Position numbers and translations under genes: made by a program
In this document: positions 55,218-63,969 of the stretch, one piece after another
How positions within the stretch are numbered: the first letter of the stretch is position 1
How the letters are laid out: each line of letters begins with the position of its first letter
The notes under the pieces: generated by a model
What the model saw: only the letters and a program-made list of their open reading frames with translations
What the model was told of the DNA's origin: nothing
The model's database searches: none
Source: Chitinophaga flava
Lineage (GTDB): Bacteria > Bacteroidota > Bacteroidia > Chitinophagales > Chitinophagaceae
Length of the DNA: 64,000 bases
Reading direction: 5' to 3'
Assembly (NCBI RefSeq): GCF_003308995.1
Contig: NZ_QFFJ01000002.1
Location: 496,001 to 560,000 of the forward strand

Positions 55218-55991
55218 ATGCAAAATCGTATTGACCAACTGTTTGCCTCCAAACCAAACGGTATTCTGAATATATATTGCACCGCCGGTTTCCCGGAACT
55301 GAATGATACCCTGCCGGTGATGACCGCCCTGCAACAACACGGAGCAGATCTCATCGAGCTGGGCATGCCTTTCTCCGATCCACTGGCCGATGGCCCCGTG
55401 ATTCAGGACAGCAGCACCCGTGCACTGAAAAACGGTATGAGCCTTCATAAACTGTTTGAACAACTGGAAGGATTCCGTGAACGTATACACGTTCCCGTTA
55501 TACTGATGGGATACCTCAACCCGGTACTGCTGTACGGTGTGGAAGCCTTTGTGAAAAAATGTGCGGAAACAGGTATCGACGGCCTTATCATCCCCGACCT
55601 GCCCATGGCAGAGTTTGAAACGGACTATAAAGCTGTCTTTGAAAAATACAACGTACACCTTATTTTTCTGGTAACACCGGAAACAAGCGATGAGCGCATC
55701 CGCAAGATAGATGGCCTCAGCAAAGGGTTTCTGTACGCAGTATCTTCTTCTTCCACCACCGGAAAAGACAAGGATATGTCTGGCCAGCAGGCTTATTTTG
55801 AACGCCTGCAGAGTCTGAAACTCCACAACCCGGTGCTGATCGGATTTGGTATTAAAGACAAGGCTACCTTTGATGCAGCTACCCGGTATACCAACGGCGC
55901 CATCATCGGTACTGCCTTCATCAAAGCGGTAGAACATACCAAGGATATTGACGGGACAGTGCGTACCTTTATTGAATCCATCAAAAAATAA
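55218..55991 (+). CDS. trpA: Tryptophan synthase alpha chain
   Basis: 257-residue (beta/alpha)8 lyase releasing indole to TrpB. Catalytic Glu in IELGMPFSDPLADGPVIQ and Asp in IPDLPMAE; the glycine-loop region reads YAVSSSSTTGKDKD, slightly unusual but common in Bacteroidetes. Starts seven bases after trpB. It ends the trp block; a repeat-rich gap of 142 bases separates it from hisH. Confidence 0.96.
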   Translation: MQNRIDQLFASKPNGILNIYCTAGFPELNDTLPVMTALQQHGADLIELGMPFSDPLADGPVIQDSSTRALKNGMSLHKLFEQLEGFRERIHVPVILMGYLNPVLLYGVEAFVKKCAETGIDGLIIPDLPMAEFETDYKAVFEKYNVHLIFLVTPETSDERIRKIDGLSKGFLYAVSSSSTTGKDKDMSGQQAYFERLQSLKLHNPVLIGFGIKDKATFDAATRYTNGAIIGTAFIKAVEHTKDIDGTVRTFIESIKK

Positions 55992-56130
55992 TTACAAATT
56001 GCGAATTACAGGTTATGAAAGAAGGGCTATCACTAATATCTTCGTTTATAATTTGTAATTCGTAATTCTTCATTCGTTGGTTGTCATTCATCATTCGTAA
56101 TTCGCAATTCGCAATTCGTAATTCGTAATT
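55989..56130. repeat. Inverted repeat plus five-unit heptanucleotide repeat between trpA and hisH
   Basis: AATTACAAATT (55990-56000) is the exact complement of AATTTGTAATT (56050-56060). CGYAATT then repeats five times without gaps at 56096-56130, with another copy at 56061-56067. The array stops three bases before the hisH ATG at 56134. A related structure follows hisI at 59272-59385. Confidence 0.75.
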
Positions 56131-56133
56131 GAA

Positions 56134-56727
56134 ATGAAAACGGTCATTATAAAATACAACGCCGGTAATATCCGCTCCGTACAGTTTGCGCTGGAGCGTC
56201 TGGGAGTAGACGGCATTGTAACGGATAATCCGGAAGAAATCCTGTCGGCTGACAAAGTGATTTTTCCTGGTGTTGGCGAAGCCAGCACTGCCATGCGTTA
56301 TCTGCAGGAAAGGAACCTGGATAAACTGATCACCGGCCTGAAGCAGCCTGTGCTGGGTATTTGTCTGGGTATGCAGCTGTTGTGCCGCCACTCGGAAGAA
56401 AATAATACCCCTTGCATGGGTATTTTTGATGTGGAAGTAAAACGGTTTACCTCCCCGGTGGAAAACCTGCTGAAGATACCGCAGATTGGCTGGAACAATA
56501 TTACCGGCCTGCACAGTGTGATGTTTGAGCATGTACCGGAAAATGCCTACATGTATTTTGTGCACAGTTATTACGCTGCGCTTGGTGCAGACACGGTGGC
56601 AATGGCCAACTATGTGATCAACTACAGTGCGGCGCTGCAGAAGGATAATTTTTACGCGGTACAGTTCCACCCGGAGAAATCTTCAGAAGGTGGCGCCCGT
56701 ATTATTGAAAACTTTTTGAATTTATAA
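56134..56727 (+). CDS. hisH: Imidazole glycerol phosphate synthase, glutamine amidotransferase subunit
   Basis: 197-residue amidotransferase with nucleophile Cys77 in LGICLGMQLLC and His/Glu in VQFHPEKSSEGG; supplies ammonia to HisF. The N-terminus KTVIIKYNAGNIRSVQFALER is typical. It heads the distal his block immediately after the heptanucleotide array and is followed after one base by hisA. Confidence 0.96.
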   Translation: MKTVIIKYNAGNIRSVQFALERLGVDGIVTDNPEEILSADKVIFPGVGEASTAMRYLQERNLDKLITGLKQPVLGICLGMQLLCRHSEENNTPCMGIFDVEVKRFTSPVENLLKIPQIGWNNITGLHSVMFEHVPENAYMYFVHSYYAALGADTVAMANYVINYSAALQKDNFYAVQFHPEKSSEGGARIIENFLNL

Positions 56728-56728
56728 G

Positions 56729-57868
56729 ATGCAAATCAGAAGGATTAGTGCAGAAGATACCCTGACATTACGCCGGGATGTTTTGTATCCTGATGCTTCA
56801 CTGGAAGCAGTAAAGGTAGATCAGGATGAAGACGGCCTGCACTTCGGAGTATTTGATGGCGGTCAGCTGGTCACGGTCGTATCGTTGTTCATGGGCAGGG
56901 GAGAGGCACAGTTCCGTAAGCTGGCCACACTGCCGGCAGCCCAGGGCAAGGGTTATGGGAAAGCAGTACTGGCACACCTGATGGACATCTGCCGGAAGGA
57001 AAAAATCAAACTGCTCTGGTGTAATGCCCGTGATACGGCAGTTTCTTTTTACGACCGCCTCGGGTATGTTGCCCGGGGCAATTATTTTATAAAAGGGGGA
57101 ATCAACTTCATACGAATGGAATTACCACTGGAACAGTCCAAAGCCCAAACATTCGAGATCATTCCGGCCATTGATATCATCGACGGAAAATGTGTGCGCC
57201 TGACCCAGGGCGACTACAGCCAGCAGAAAGTGTACAACGAACATCCGCTGGAAGTAGCGAAGGAGTTTGAAGCACTGGGTGTACGCCGCCTCCATCTTGT
57301 AGACCTGGATGGTGCTAAAAAGGGAGCGGTGGTCAACTGGAAAGTGCTGGAAAATATTGCCGGTAAAACCTCCCTGGTAACAGATTTTGGTGGCGGTATC
57401 AAAACAGATAAAGACCTGGAGATCGTATATGAATGTGGTGCTGCCCTGGCTACCATTGGTAGTGTGGCCGTGAAATCACCGGAGCTGTTTTTCAGCTGGG
57501 TAGAACGTTACGGCGCTGATAAAATATTTCTGGGTGCAGATGTGAAAGATGAAAAACTCGCCGTAGGCGGATGGCTGGAAACGACGGACCTGTCTGTGTT
57601 TGATTTCCTGGCAGATAATATCAGCCGTGGCGTGCATAATATCTTCTGTACCGATATCGCTAAAGACGGTCTGCTGGCAGGCCCTTCCACGGAGCTGTAT
57701 AAGAAGATCATCGCACAGTTTTCCGATATTAACTTTGTAGCCAGCGGAGGCGTAAGCCATATCGGTGATGTGGCGGCATTGCAGGAGATCGGCTGCAGTG
57801 GCGTAATCATCGGCAAAGCGATCTACGAAGGAAAAATTTCAACAGCGGAATTAAAATCATTCCTGTAA
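56729..57868 (+). CDS. hisA: GNAT acetyltransferase-HisA fusion (ProFAR isomerase with N-terminal acyltransferase domain)
   Basis: 379 residues in one uninterrupted frame. Residues 1 to ~132 are a GNAT N-acetyltransferase domain with the acetyl-CoA loop in FRKLATLPAAQGKGYGKAVL and the C-terminal VSFYDRLGYVARG strand-helix. Residues ~142-379 are a full-length HisA barrel (FEIIPAIDIIDGKCVRL, DFGGGIKTDKDLE, FVASGGVSHIGD), with the likely acid/base pair Asp149 and Asp271. HisA's usual initiator Met is Phe142 here. An in-frame ATG at codon 130 (57116) could give HisA alone. The isomerase role is certain from context; the GNAT substrate is unknown. Confidence 0.93.
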   Translation: MQIRRISAEDTLTLRRDVLYPDASLEAVKVDQDEDGLHFGVFDGGQLVTVVSLFMGRGEAQFRKLATLPAAQGKGYGKAVLAHLMDICRKEKIKLLWCNARDTAVSFYDRLGYVARGNYFIKGGINFIRMELPLEQSKAQTFEIIPAIDIIDGKCVRLTQGDYSQQKVYNEHPLEVAKEFEALGVRRLHLVDLDGAKKGAVVNWKVLENIAGKTSLVTDFGGGIKTDKDLEIVYECGAALATIGSVAVKSPELFFSWVERYGADKIFLGADVKDEKLAVGGWLETTDLSVFDFLADNISRGVHNIFCTDIAKDGLLAGPSTELYKKIIAQFSDINFVASGGVSHIGDVAALQEIGCSGVIIGKAIYEGKISTAELKSFL

Positions 57869-57880
57869 ATAACTTATTGT

Positions 57881-58636
57881 ATGCTTACCAAACGTATCAT
57901 ACCTTGTCTGGATATTAAAGACGGCCGTACCGTTAAAGGTGTTAACTTCGAAAATATCCGGGATGCCGGTGATCCTATTGAGCTGGGTGCTTTATACGCA
58001 GCACAGGGAGCTGATGAACTGGTGTTTCTGGATATAACGGCTACGAATGAACGAAGAAAGACATTGTCGGAGCTGGTGTCTCGCATCGCCCGCCACGTCG
58101 ATATTCCGTTTACCGTGGGTGGCGGCATTGCTGAAGTGGAAGATGTGAGTGCGCTGCTGCAGTCCGGCGCCGATAAAATATCCGTTAATACTGCCGCTTT
58201 CAAAAATCCGGAGCTGCTGGATCGCCTGGCACGGGAGTTTGGCAGTCAGTGTATCGTACTGGCCATCGACACCCGCTTTGAAGACGGCGACTGGTACGTA
58301 TATCTCAATGGAGGCCGGGTGAAAACCGATCGTAAAGCATTCGACTGGGCTAAAGAAGCAGTGGACCGTGGTGTGGGAGAGATATTGCTCACTTCTATGA
58401 ACAACGACGGTACCAAACAAGGCTTCGCGCTCGATATTACAGCGCAGCTGTCACAGAACCTGCATGTGCCGGTAATTGCATCAGGAGGTGCGGGCACTAT
58501 GCAACACTTTGTGGACGTATTCGAAAATGCCCAGGCAGATGCAGCGCTGGCCGCCAGCATCTTCCACTATAAAGAAATAGAAATACAGGCACTCAAAACC
58601 TTCCTTTATCAGAAAGGTGTGAATGTCAGATTTTAA
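57881..58636 (+). CDS. hisF: Imidazole glycerol phosphate synthase, cyclase subunit
   Basis: 251-residue (beta/alpha)8 cyclase that with HisH converts PRFAR to imidazole-glycerol phosphate and AICAR. Asp11 in [19 protein letters not shown] and the Asp of [11 protein letters not shown] are the catalytic acids; [11 protein letters not shown] and [11 protein letters not shown] bind phosphate. Starts 12 bases after hisA. Confidence 0.97.
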   Translation: MLTKRIIPCLDIKDGRTVKGVNFENIRDAGDPIELGALYAAQGADELVFLDITATNERRKTLSELVSRIARHVDIPFTVGGGIAEVEDVSALLQSGADKISVNTAAFKNPELLDRLAREFGSQCIVLAIDTRFEDGDWYVYLNGGRVKTDRKAFDWAKEAVDRGVGEILLTSMNNDGTKQGFALDITAQLSQNLHVPVIASGGAGTMQHFVDVFENAQADAALAASIFHYKEIEIQALKTFLYQKGVNVRF

Positions 58637-58660
58637 GTATATCCTCTGAAACATGTTATC

Positions 58661-59254
58661 ATGCAGATAGATTTTGAAAAATCGGCCGATGGCCTGGTGC
58701 CGGCCATTATACAGGACGCCGCTACCAGCAAGGTGCTCATGCTCGGTTATATGAACCGCGAAGCACTCGACAAAACCCTGGCTGAAAATAAAGTCACTTT
58801 CTACAGCCGCTCCAAACAAAGGCTGTGGACCAAAGGAGAAGAAAGCGGCAATTTCCTGCTGCTGCAAGACCTCAAGGTTGACTGTGACTCTGATACCATT
58901 CTTATCAAAGCCAATCCGGTGGGCCCGGTATGTCATACCGGCGCTGATACCTGCTGGAATGAAGTCAATGCCAGCAATGATTTTCTGGCAAAGCTGGAAA
59001 GCATTATCACCGACAGAAAAAACAATCCTTCCGATAAATCCTACACTTCTCAGCTGTTTGCCAGAGGCATCAACAAAGTGGCGCAGAAAGTAGGTGAGGA
59101 AGCGGTGGAAGTGGTGATAGAAGCCAAAGATAATAATGATGAACTTTTCCTGAACGAATCAGCTGATCTGCTTTATCACTACCTCGTGTTGCTGCAGGCA
59201 AAAGGTTTTACGCTGGCCGACGTTATAAAGGTGTTAAAAGAAAGACATAAATAG
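58661..59254 (+). CDS. hisI: Bifunctional phosphoribosyl-AMP cyclohydrolase / phosphoribosyl-ATP pyrophosphatase
   Basis: 197 residues. N-terminal cyclohydrolase (about 1-105; LMLGYMNREAL, FYSRSKQRLWTKGEESGN and the metal-binding DCDSDT...CHTGADTCW set) and C-terminal pyrophosphatase (about 110-197; QKVGEEAVEVVIEAK, ESADLLYHYLVLL). These are steps 2 and 3 of the pathway. Last gene of the supercluster; no strong intrinsic terminator follows. Confidence 0.96.
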   Translation: MQIDFEKSADGLVPAIIQDAATSKVLMLGYMNREALDKTLAENKVTFYSRSKQRLWTKGEESGNFLLLQDLKVDCDSDTILIKANPVGPVCHTGADTCWNEVNASNDFLAKLESIITDRKNNPSDKSYTSQLFARGINKVAQKVGEEAVEVVIEAKDNNDELFLNESADLLYHYLVLLQAKGFTLADVIKVLKERHK

Positions 59255-59271
59255 GATTCCTCAAAAATCCT

Positions 59272-59385
59272 GGATTGCGGATTGCGCAGAATGTTCGATG
59301 AATATGCATGGTTTTTTTTGTGTATATTTATTTTTTCGTGCGTAATGCGCAATTCGTATTTTATAATTTGTCGTAAATTACGTCC
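59272..59385. repeat. Second heptanucleotide/inverted repeat element, after hisI
   Basis: GGATTGC twice in tandem (59272-59285) and, on the other side of an AT-rich loop, CGTAATG-CGCAATT-CGTATTT (59341-59361). ATTGCGCA (59281-59288) complements TGCGCAAT (59346-59353). An 11-base palindrome CGTAAATTACG follows at 59372-59382. It shares the CGYAATT unit with the element before hisH. Confidence 0.65.
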
Positions 59386-59411
59386 CATCTAACTGATTAA
59401 AATTATTTATA

Positions 59412-60494
59412 ATGAAAGGAATTTTCCTGTTAATGGCAGGTGCATTGATAACTGCCGGTGTTTCAGCTCAGCAGGTATCCGGAATCGTGAAAGGTGGTAA
59501 TGGCAAGAAGATCTATCTGTTTGACGACCAGGATAATAATCCGGATGACTCCCTGACCATCCAGAATGAGCAGTTTTCCTTCAAGGTGAAGTCAGGCAAG
59601 GAGCCTGCCGTATACGCCCTGATACTGCAGGATGTGAATTACCCTATGTTGTTCGTGTCTGGCCAGGAAGCTATCCACTTTACCACTACAGCAGCAGCTT
59701 ATCCGATTGCGTCAGCAGTAAAGGGGAACGACAATACACTCGCCATGCAGGCCTATCAGAAGGCTTTTGATCCATTGATCAAAAGAGCGCAGACACTTAA
59801 TCAGGAAGCACGGGAAATCCACCCGGAAGATGAGCCGGCAAAAAATGCTTTCCGTAAGAAAGCCGACCAGTTCAGCCAGGACATCGTAAAAACGGGCACC
59901 GACTTTATCACCACCCACCCGAAAAATATTGCCAGCATATGGCTGATGATGAACGAGCTGCGTAACCGCGTGGAACCAGCCGAATTTCAGCGTTTGTTTT
60001 CCTCACTGGATAAAACCATCCAGGAAAGTGCTTATGGTAGCAGTGTAACCGCCTATATAAAAAGTCTGAAAGCCAATGCTGTCAACATTGCTGCGGAGGA
60101 TTTCTCCCAGGAAGATGAAAAAGGCAATCAGGTGAAACTGTCTTCTTTCCGCGGTAAATATGTGCTGGTAGATTTCTGGGCCAGCTGGTGTGGTCCCTGC
60201 AGACAGGAAAATCCCAATGTAGTAAAGGCTTTTAACAAGTTTAAAAGCAAAAATTTCACTATCCTGGGCGTATCTCTGGACAACGACCGGGAACGCTGGC
60301 TGCGAGCCGTTAAACAGGATGGCCTGGCCTGGACACAGGTATCTGACCTGAAAGGCTGGGGTAATGAAGTCGCCCAGCAGTATGGTATCAATTCCATCCC
60401 TGCCAATATGCTGATAGGCCCTGATGGTACTATCCTGGCCAGAAACCTTCGTGGTGAAGAACTGGAACACAAACTGCAGGAAATCCTGAAATAG
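59412..60494 (+). CDS. TlpA-like thioredoxin-fold protein with N-terminal DUF4369-like domain
   Basis: 360 residues: signal peptide (about 1-19, ending VSAQ), DUF4369-like beta domain (about 20-110, VSGIVKGGNGKKIYLFD), helical linker, and a thioredoxin domain (about 220-360) with Cys260-Gly-Pro-Cys263 in WASWCGPCR and a cis-Pro in SIPANMLI. Predicted periplasmic thiol-disulfide oxidoreductase; in Bacteroidetes such proteins often reduce c-type cytochrome apoproteins or other thiols, but the partner is unknown. A close paralogue follows after 70 bases. Confidence 0.9.
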   Translation: MKGIFLLMAGALITAGVSAQQVSGIVKGGNGKKIYLFDDQDNNPDDSLTIQNEQFSFKVKSGKEPAVYALILQDVNYPMLFVSGQEAIHFTTTAAAYPIASAVKGNDNTLAMQAYQKAFDPLIKRAQTLNQEAREIHPEDEPAKNAFRKKADQFSQDIVKTGTDFITTHPKNIASIWLMMNELRNRVEPAEFQRLFSSLDKTIQESAYGSSVTAYIKSLKANAVNIAAEDFSQEDEKGNQVKLSSFRGKYVLVDFWASWCGPCRQENPNVVKAFNKFKSKNFTILGVSLDNDRERWLRAVKQDGLAWTQVSDLKGWGNEVAQQYGINSIPANMLIGPDGTILARNLRGEELEHKLQEILK

Positions 60495-60564
60495 CCGTTT
60501 ATCAAAATCAGGTTGCCAATAACCAACCGATTTGCCAAATTTGTTATTCGTAAATTAAAAACCA

Positions 60565-61704
60565 ATGAAGAAATCTTTTGTGGGGATCGCCCTACTCATG
60601 CCAGCGATATTGTTTGCCCAGGACAAGAAAGTTGCATCCGCAGGCAAACCCTTTACTATTCAGGGAACTATCTCCCAGCAGGAAAAGCCCGCCACCGTAT
60701 TTCTCAGAATGCGTAAAAACGGTGAATGGCTGACCGACAGCGCCCAGGTGAAAGATGGTAAATTCTCTATCTCCGGCAATCTGGAAGAGCCTATCCTGGC
60801 CAGCCTGATGCTGGTACAGAAAAATGCAGATAAACCAGTGTCTATGGGCCGCGACATGCTGGCCGTATTCCTGGATAACGGCACCGTTGTGGTAAACACC
60901 ACCGATTCCATCAGCAAAGCTACTGTAACCGGTTCCCGTGCCAACGAAGACTACAGACGCCTCCAGGACCAGCTGAAGGATGTAAACGAAAAAAGCGCAG
61001 CCCTCCAGCAGCAGTACCGCGAACTGGCTAAGAATAAAGACGAGGAAGGTATCAAAAAACTGGAATCAGCCTACGATGCACTCGAAGCAGAAGAGAAAAA
61101 GATCGAAAACGATTTCCTCGAAAAAAATGGCAATTCACCAATTGCACTGTTTGTACTCAACCAGGTGGCTGGTTACGATATCAAACCAGAGGAAGCAACA
61201 CCACTGTTCAAAAAACTGAGCAAAGAAGCGAAAAATTCTCCTTCCGGTAAAGAGTTTGCTAAAAGACTGGAGTCGGCTAAAAAGACCGCAGTAGGACAAA
61301 CAGCCCTGGAATTTTCACAGGCTGATGCCGCCGGTAAAAATATCACCCTCTCTTCTTTCCGTGGTAAATATGTACTGGTAGATTTCTGGGCCAGCTGGTG
61401 CGGTCCCTGCCGTGCAGAAAACCCGAACGTAGTGAAAGCTTACGGTAAATTCAAAGACAAAGGTTTTGAAATCCTGGGCGTTTCCCTCGATGATAAAAAA
61501 GAAAAATGGCTGGCTGCCGTTGAAGCAGATAAACTTGCCTGGCAACATGTTTCCGACCTGAAAGGCTGGAAAAACGCTGCTGCTGAGCTCTATGGCGTAC
61601 GCGCTATCCCGCAGAACGTACTGATCGACCCTAAAGGCAAGATCGTAGCTAAAAACCTGCGTGGCGAAGACCTCGAAAAGAAACTGGCTGAAGTACTGCC
61701 TTAA
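60565..61704 (+). CDS. TlpA-like thioredoxin-fold protein, tandem paralogue
   Basis: 379 residues with signal peptide (ending LFAQ), DUF4369-like domain (about 28-125), a long charged helical region (about 125-175, KNKDEEGIKKLESAYDALEA) and a thioredoxin domain with Cys279-Gly-Pro-Cys282 in WASWCGPCR and cis-Pro in AIPQNVLI. Its C-terminal ~140 residues closely match the preceding gene while the N-terminal halves differ more, indicating duplication and divergence of substrate recognition. Confidence 0.9.
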   Translation: MKKSFVGIALLMPAILFAQDKKVASAGKPFTIQGTISQQEKPATVFLRMRKNGEWLTDSAQVKDGKFSISGNLEEPILASLMLVQKNADKPVSMGRDMLAVFLDNGTVVVNTTDSISKATVTGSRANEDYRRLQDQLKDVNEKSAALQQQYRELAKNKDEEGIKKLESAYDALEAEEKKIENDFLEKNGNSPIALFVLNQVAGYDIKPEEATPLFKKLSKEAKNSPSGKEFAKRLESAKKTAVGQTALEFSQADAAGKNITLSSFRGKYVLVDFWASWCGPCRAENPNVVKAYGKFKDKGFEILGVSLDDKKEKWLAAVEADKLAWQHVSDLKGWKNAAAELYGVRAIPQNVLIDPKGKIVAKNLRGEDLEKKLAEVLP

Positions 61705-61736
61705 TAACACCGAAGGTTTAAAACACAGTATAACAG

Positions 61737-61762
61737 GGGCTGACCAATCGGTCAGCCCTTTT
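61737..61762. terminator. Intrinsic terminator between convergent genes
   Basis: GGGCTGACC (61737-61745), loop AATC, GGTCAGCCC (61750-61758), then TTTT. Perfect 9-bp stem located between the tlpA-like gene and the convergent aminotransferase gene. Confidence 0.85.
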
Positions 61763-61789
61763 CTATGGCTTCTCCCCAAAACAATATCT

Positions 61790-63313
61790 TCACGCTGTCC
61801 ATCGCCCCACATCAAACCAGTCCGGTATTTTTCTAAGCCCTTTGTTGGCATCTCCGCTGAAGAAATACTCATTTGAACCACGATCATAGTAATAGTCCTT
61901 TCCCCATTCCCGTATATGCGTGACAGTTATCTCAATGGCATCCAGGATAAAATTAATTTCGTCGTTGGTCATGGTAGGATGAATGGATAACCGCACCCAG
62001 CCAGGCTTGCAGGACAAGTCACCTGCCTGGATGCCATGGAGTATAGCGTATGATTCCGGTTTGTCAACATGCAACAGCATATGCCCGTAAGTGCCGGCAC
62101 AGGAACATCCTCCTCTCATTTGAATCCCGAATCTGTCATTCAGTATCCTCACGATTAAGTTGTAATGCACGCCCCTTACCATAAAGGAGACTACGCCCAA
62201 CCGGTCAGTTACATTGGACTGAAGCACCTCCACATTTTGTATGGCAGACAACCTGAAGAAAATAATGGATAGCAGTTCTTCTTCCCGCTGAAGCATGCAG
62301 GCTACGCCCATCTCTTCTTTAAGCCGGATACTCATAGCTGCCTTGATGCCAGGAAGAAAAGGAGGTGTGCCTCCGTCTTCGCGTTGTTCGATATCTTCTG
62401 TGTAGATATGTGTTCCCCAGGGATTGGTATACTTTACAGTCCCTCCTCCCGGTTGATCAGGTATTTTATTGTTGTAAAGTGCCTGATTGAATATCAATAT
62501 CCCCGGAGTGCCCGGCCCGCCAAGGAACTTATGGGCTGAGAAGTAAATAGCGTCCAGATGTGTACCATCGTCTTCAGGATGCATATTGATATCACAATAG
62601 GGTGCTGAGCTGGCGAAGTCCACAAAACACCATCCACCATAGGCATGAATAAGTTGGGCAATCTGGTGATAGGGCGTCCGGATGCCGGTAACATTTGAAC
62701 ACGCTGTTACGGCAGCTATTTTATGCCGGCGGTTTTTATACTGTTCCAGTAAAAAACTGAAGTGAAGCAAATCAACTGTCCCTTCTTCGGTCATCCCGAT
62801 GATTTCCACGGTGGCAATGGTTTCCAGCCAGCTGATATGATTGCTGTGGTGTTCCATATGTGTTACAAAAACAATCGGTCTCCAGTCTTCATCAGGTGGC
62901 AGCGATAACGCTGAAGTATAGGATGCAAGGCGCTCAGGTATTCTCAGTCCCAGTATGCGCTGCAGTTTGTTTACAGCGGCGGTCATTCCGCTGCCGCAGA
63001 AGAGCAGCACATCACTGTTGTTGGCGTTAACATGATTTTTTACGATCGCTTTTGCCTCTTCATAGGCGCCGGACATCGAACTGCCGGTGATAGTAGTGCT
63101 GGTATGCGTATTGCCAATAAATGGAAGTATTTCCTGCTGTATATGATTTTCAATGGGTCCGTAGCCTCTGCCACTGGCCGTCCAGTCGGCATAAATGATC
63201 CGTTGAGGGCCAAATGGCGATTCAAAATAAGTCTGTTGACCAATGATATTCTTTCGGTAAAAGGAAAAGTAGCTTTCCAGTCCGCTTACACGGGGAATAG
63301 ATAACGAAAGCAT
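61790..63313 (-). CDS. Class V aminotransferase (cysteine desulfurase-fold PLP enzyme)
   Basis: 507 residues. PLP lysine Lys262 in SAHKFLGGPGTPG; other fold signatures are YADWTASGRGYGPIE, NTHTSTTITG, FVTHMEHHSNHISWL and VDFASSAPY. A Cys-rich segment RGGCSCAGTYGH near residue 410 corresponds to the position of the mobile catalytic-Cys loop in desulfurases, so sulfur transfer is possible. It is longer than IscS/SufS (about 400), owing to insertions and a C-terminal tail. It starts two bases after a DUF4395 membrane gene; the pair is surely an operon. Exact substrate unknown. Confidence 0.85.
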   Translation of the reverse strand: MLSLSIPRVSGLESYFSFYRKNIIGQQTYFESPFGPQRIIYADWTASGRGYGPIENHIQQEILPFIGNTHTSTTITGSSMSGAYEEAKAIVKNHVNANNSDVLLFCGSGMTAAVNKLQRILGLRIPERLASYTSALSLPPDEDWRPIVFVTHMEHHSNHISWLETIATVEIIGMTEEGTVDLLHFSFLLEQYKNRRHKIAAVTACSNVTGIRTPYHQIAQLIHAYGGWCFVDFASSAPYCDINMHPEDDGTHLDAIYFSAHKFLGGPGTPGILIFNQALYNNKIPDQPGGGTVKYTNPWGTHIYTEDIEQREDGGTPPFLPGIKAAMSIRLKEEMGVACMLQREEELLSIIFFRLSAIQNVEVLQSNVTDRLGVVSFMVRGVHYNLIVRILNDRFGIQMRGGCSCAGTYGHMLLHVDKPESYAILHGIQAGDLSCKPGWVRLSIHPTMTNDEINFILDAIEITVTHIREWGKDYYYDRGSNEYFFSGDANKGLRKIPDWFDVGRWTA

Positions 63314-63315
63314 AA

Positions 63316-63969
63316 CTACCTGGATTGAGCCGTTTTAAATAAGTCATGCGGAGCCTTGCTATAGCGTTCAACTAACAAACCGGATGCAACATAAATCAGA
63401 GTAATAAACATTGCCAATATTATTAATTGTCCAATAGACACTTTTTGTATCTGTTGTCTGGAATTGATATCACATACTTCTCCCGGGCAATACTGTACCT
63501 TCTTCCGGTTAAACAACCGATAAAATATACAACCCAGACAAATACCGAAGACCGCTTCGAAAAACAGAAACAGCAGGCAGACCAGGCAAATCAAACCGGT
63601 AATAATGCTATAGGCATTAACGATGATGAAAAAATAAAACATAACCGCCGACAGGACGATGCCAATACTCCAGGCGAATTTTTTTTGCGCTGCACCTACA
63701 TATTCAGGTGTTTGATTCCGGACGATCAAACGCCCTGCTATCAGGGTTGGCGAAAACCTGGGGTTGATCAATACACGGATCAGAAAATCTAACAGGAAAA
63801 AAGTGATCACATACTTGACAGGGATAAAATTTCCGTCGAAGAGGATAAACAACAATGAAGTATAGGTGGCGAGAAACAGGATACCTGCGGCGGCTCTGAC
63901 TTCTCTTTCGTTTAGTACGGGGATATTATACCCTTCAACGGTTTCTCCGAATTGAATGAGGTTGTTCAT
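63316..63969 (-). CDS. DUF4395 family integral membrane protein
   Basis: 217 residues with about five hydrophobic segments (AAAGILFLATYTSLLFILF, VITFFLLDFLIRVL, IGIVLSAVMFYFFIIV, ICLVCLLFLFFEAVF, LIILAMFITLIYV) and the family's paired cysteines in GICLGCIFY, plus YCPGEVC after it. N-terminal VPVLNEREVRAAAG-like segment is typical of DUF4395. Cys pairs suggest metal or sulfur handling, in keeping with the desulfurase-fold neighbour. Role unproven. Confidence 0.78.
   Translation of the reverse strand: MNNLIQFGETVEGYNIPVLNEREVRAAAGILFLATYTSLLFILFDGNFIPVKYVITFFLLDFLIRVLINPRFSPTLIAGRLIVRNQTPEYVGAAQKKFAWSIGIVLSAVMFYFFIIVNAYSIITGLICLVCLLFLFFEAVFGICLGCIFYRLFNRKKVQYCPGEVCDINSRQQIQKVSIGQLIILAMFITLIYVASGLLVERYSKAPHDLFKTAQSR

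Noticed and set aside
56061..56130. CRISPR-like array in the heptanucleotide repeat
   Set aside because: Units are 7 bases with no spacers, and no cas genes are present.
59240..59270. AGGATT/AATCCT stem as terminator after hisI
   Set aside because: Only 6 bp and no T tract follows directly.
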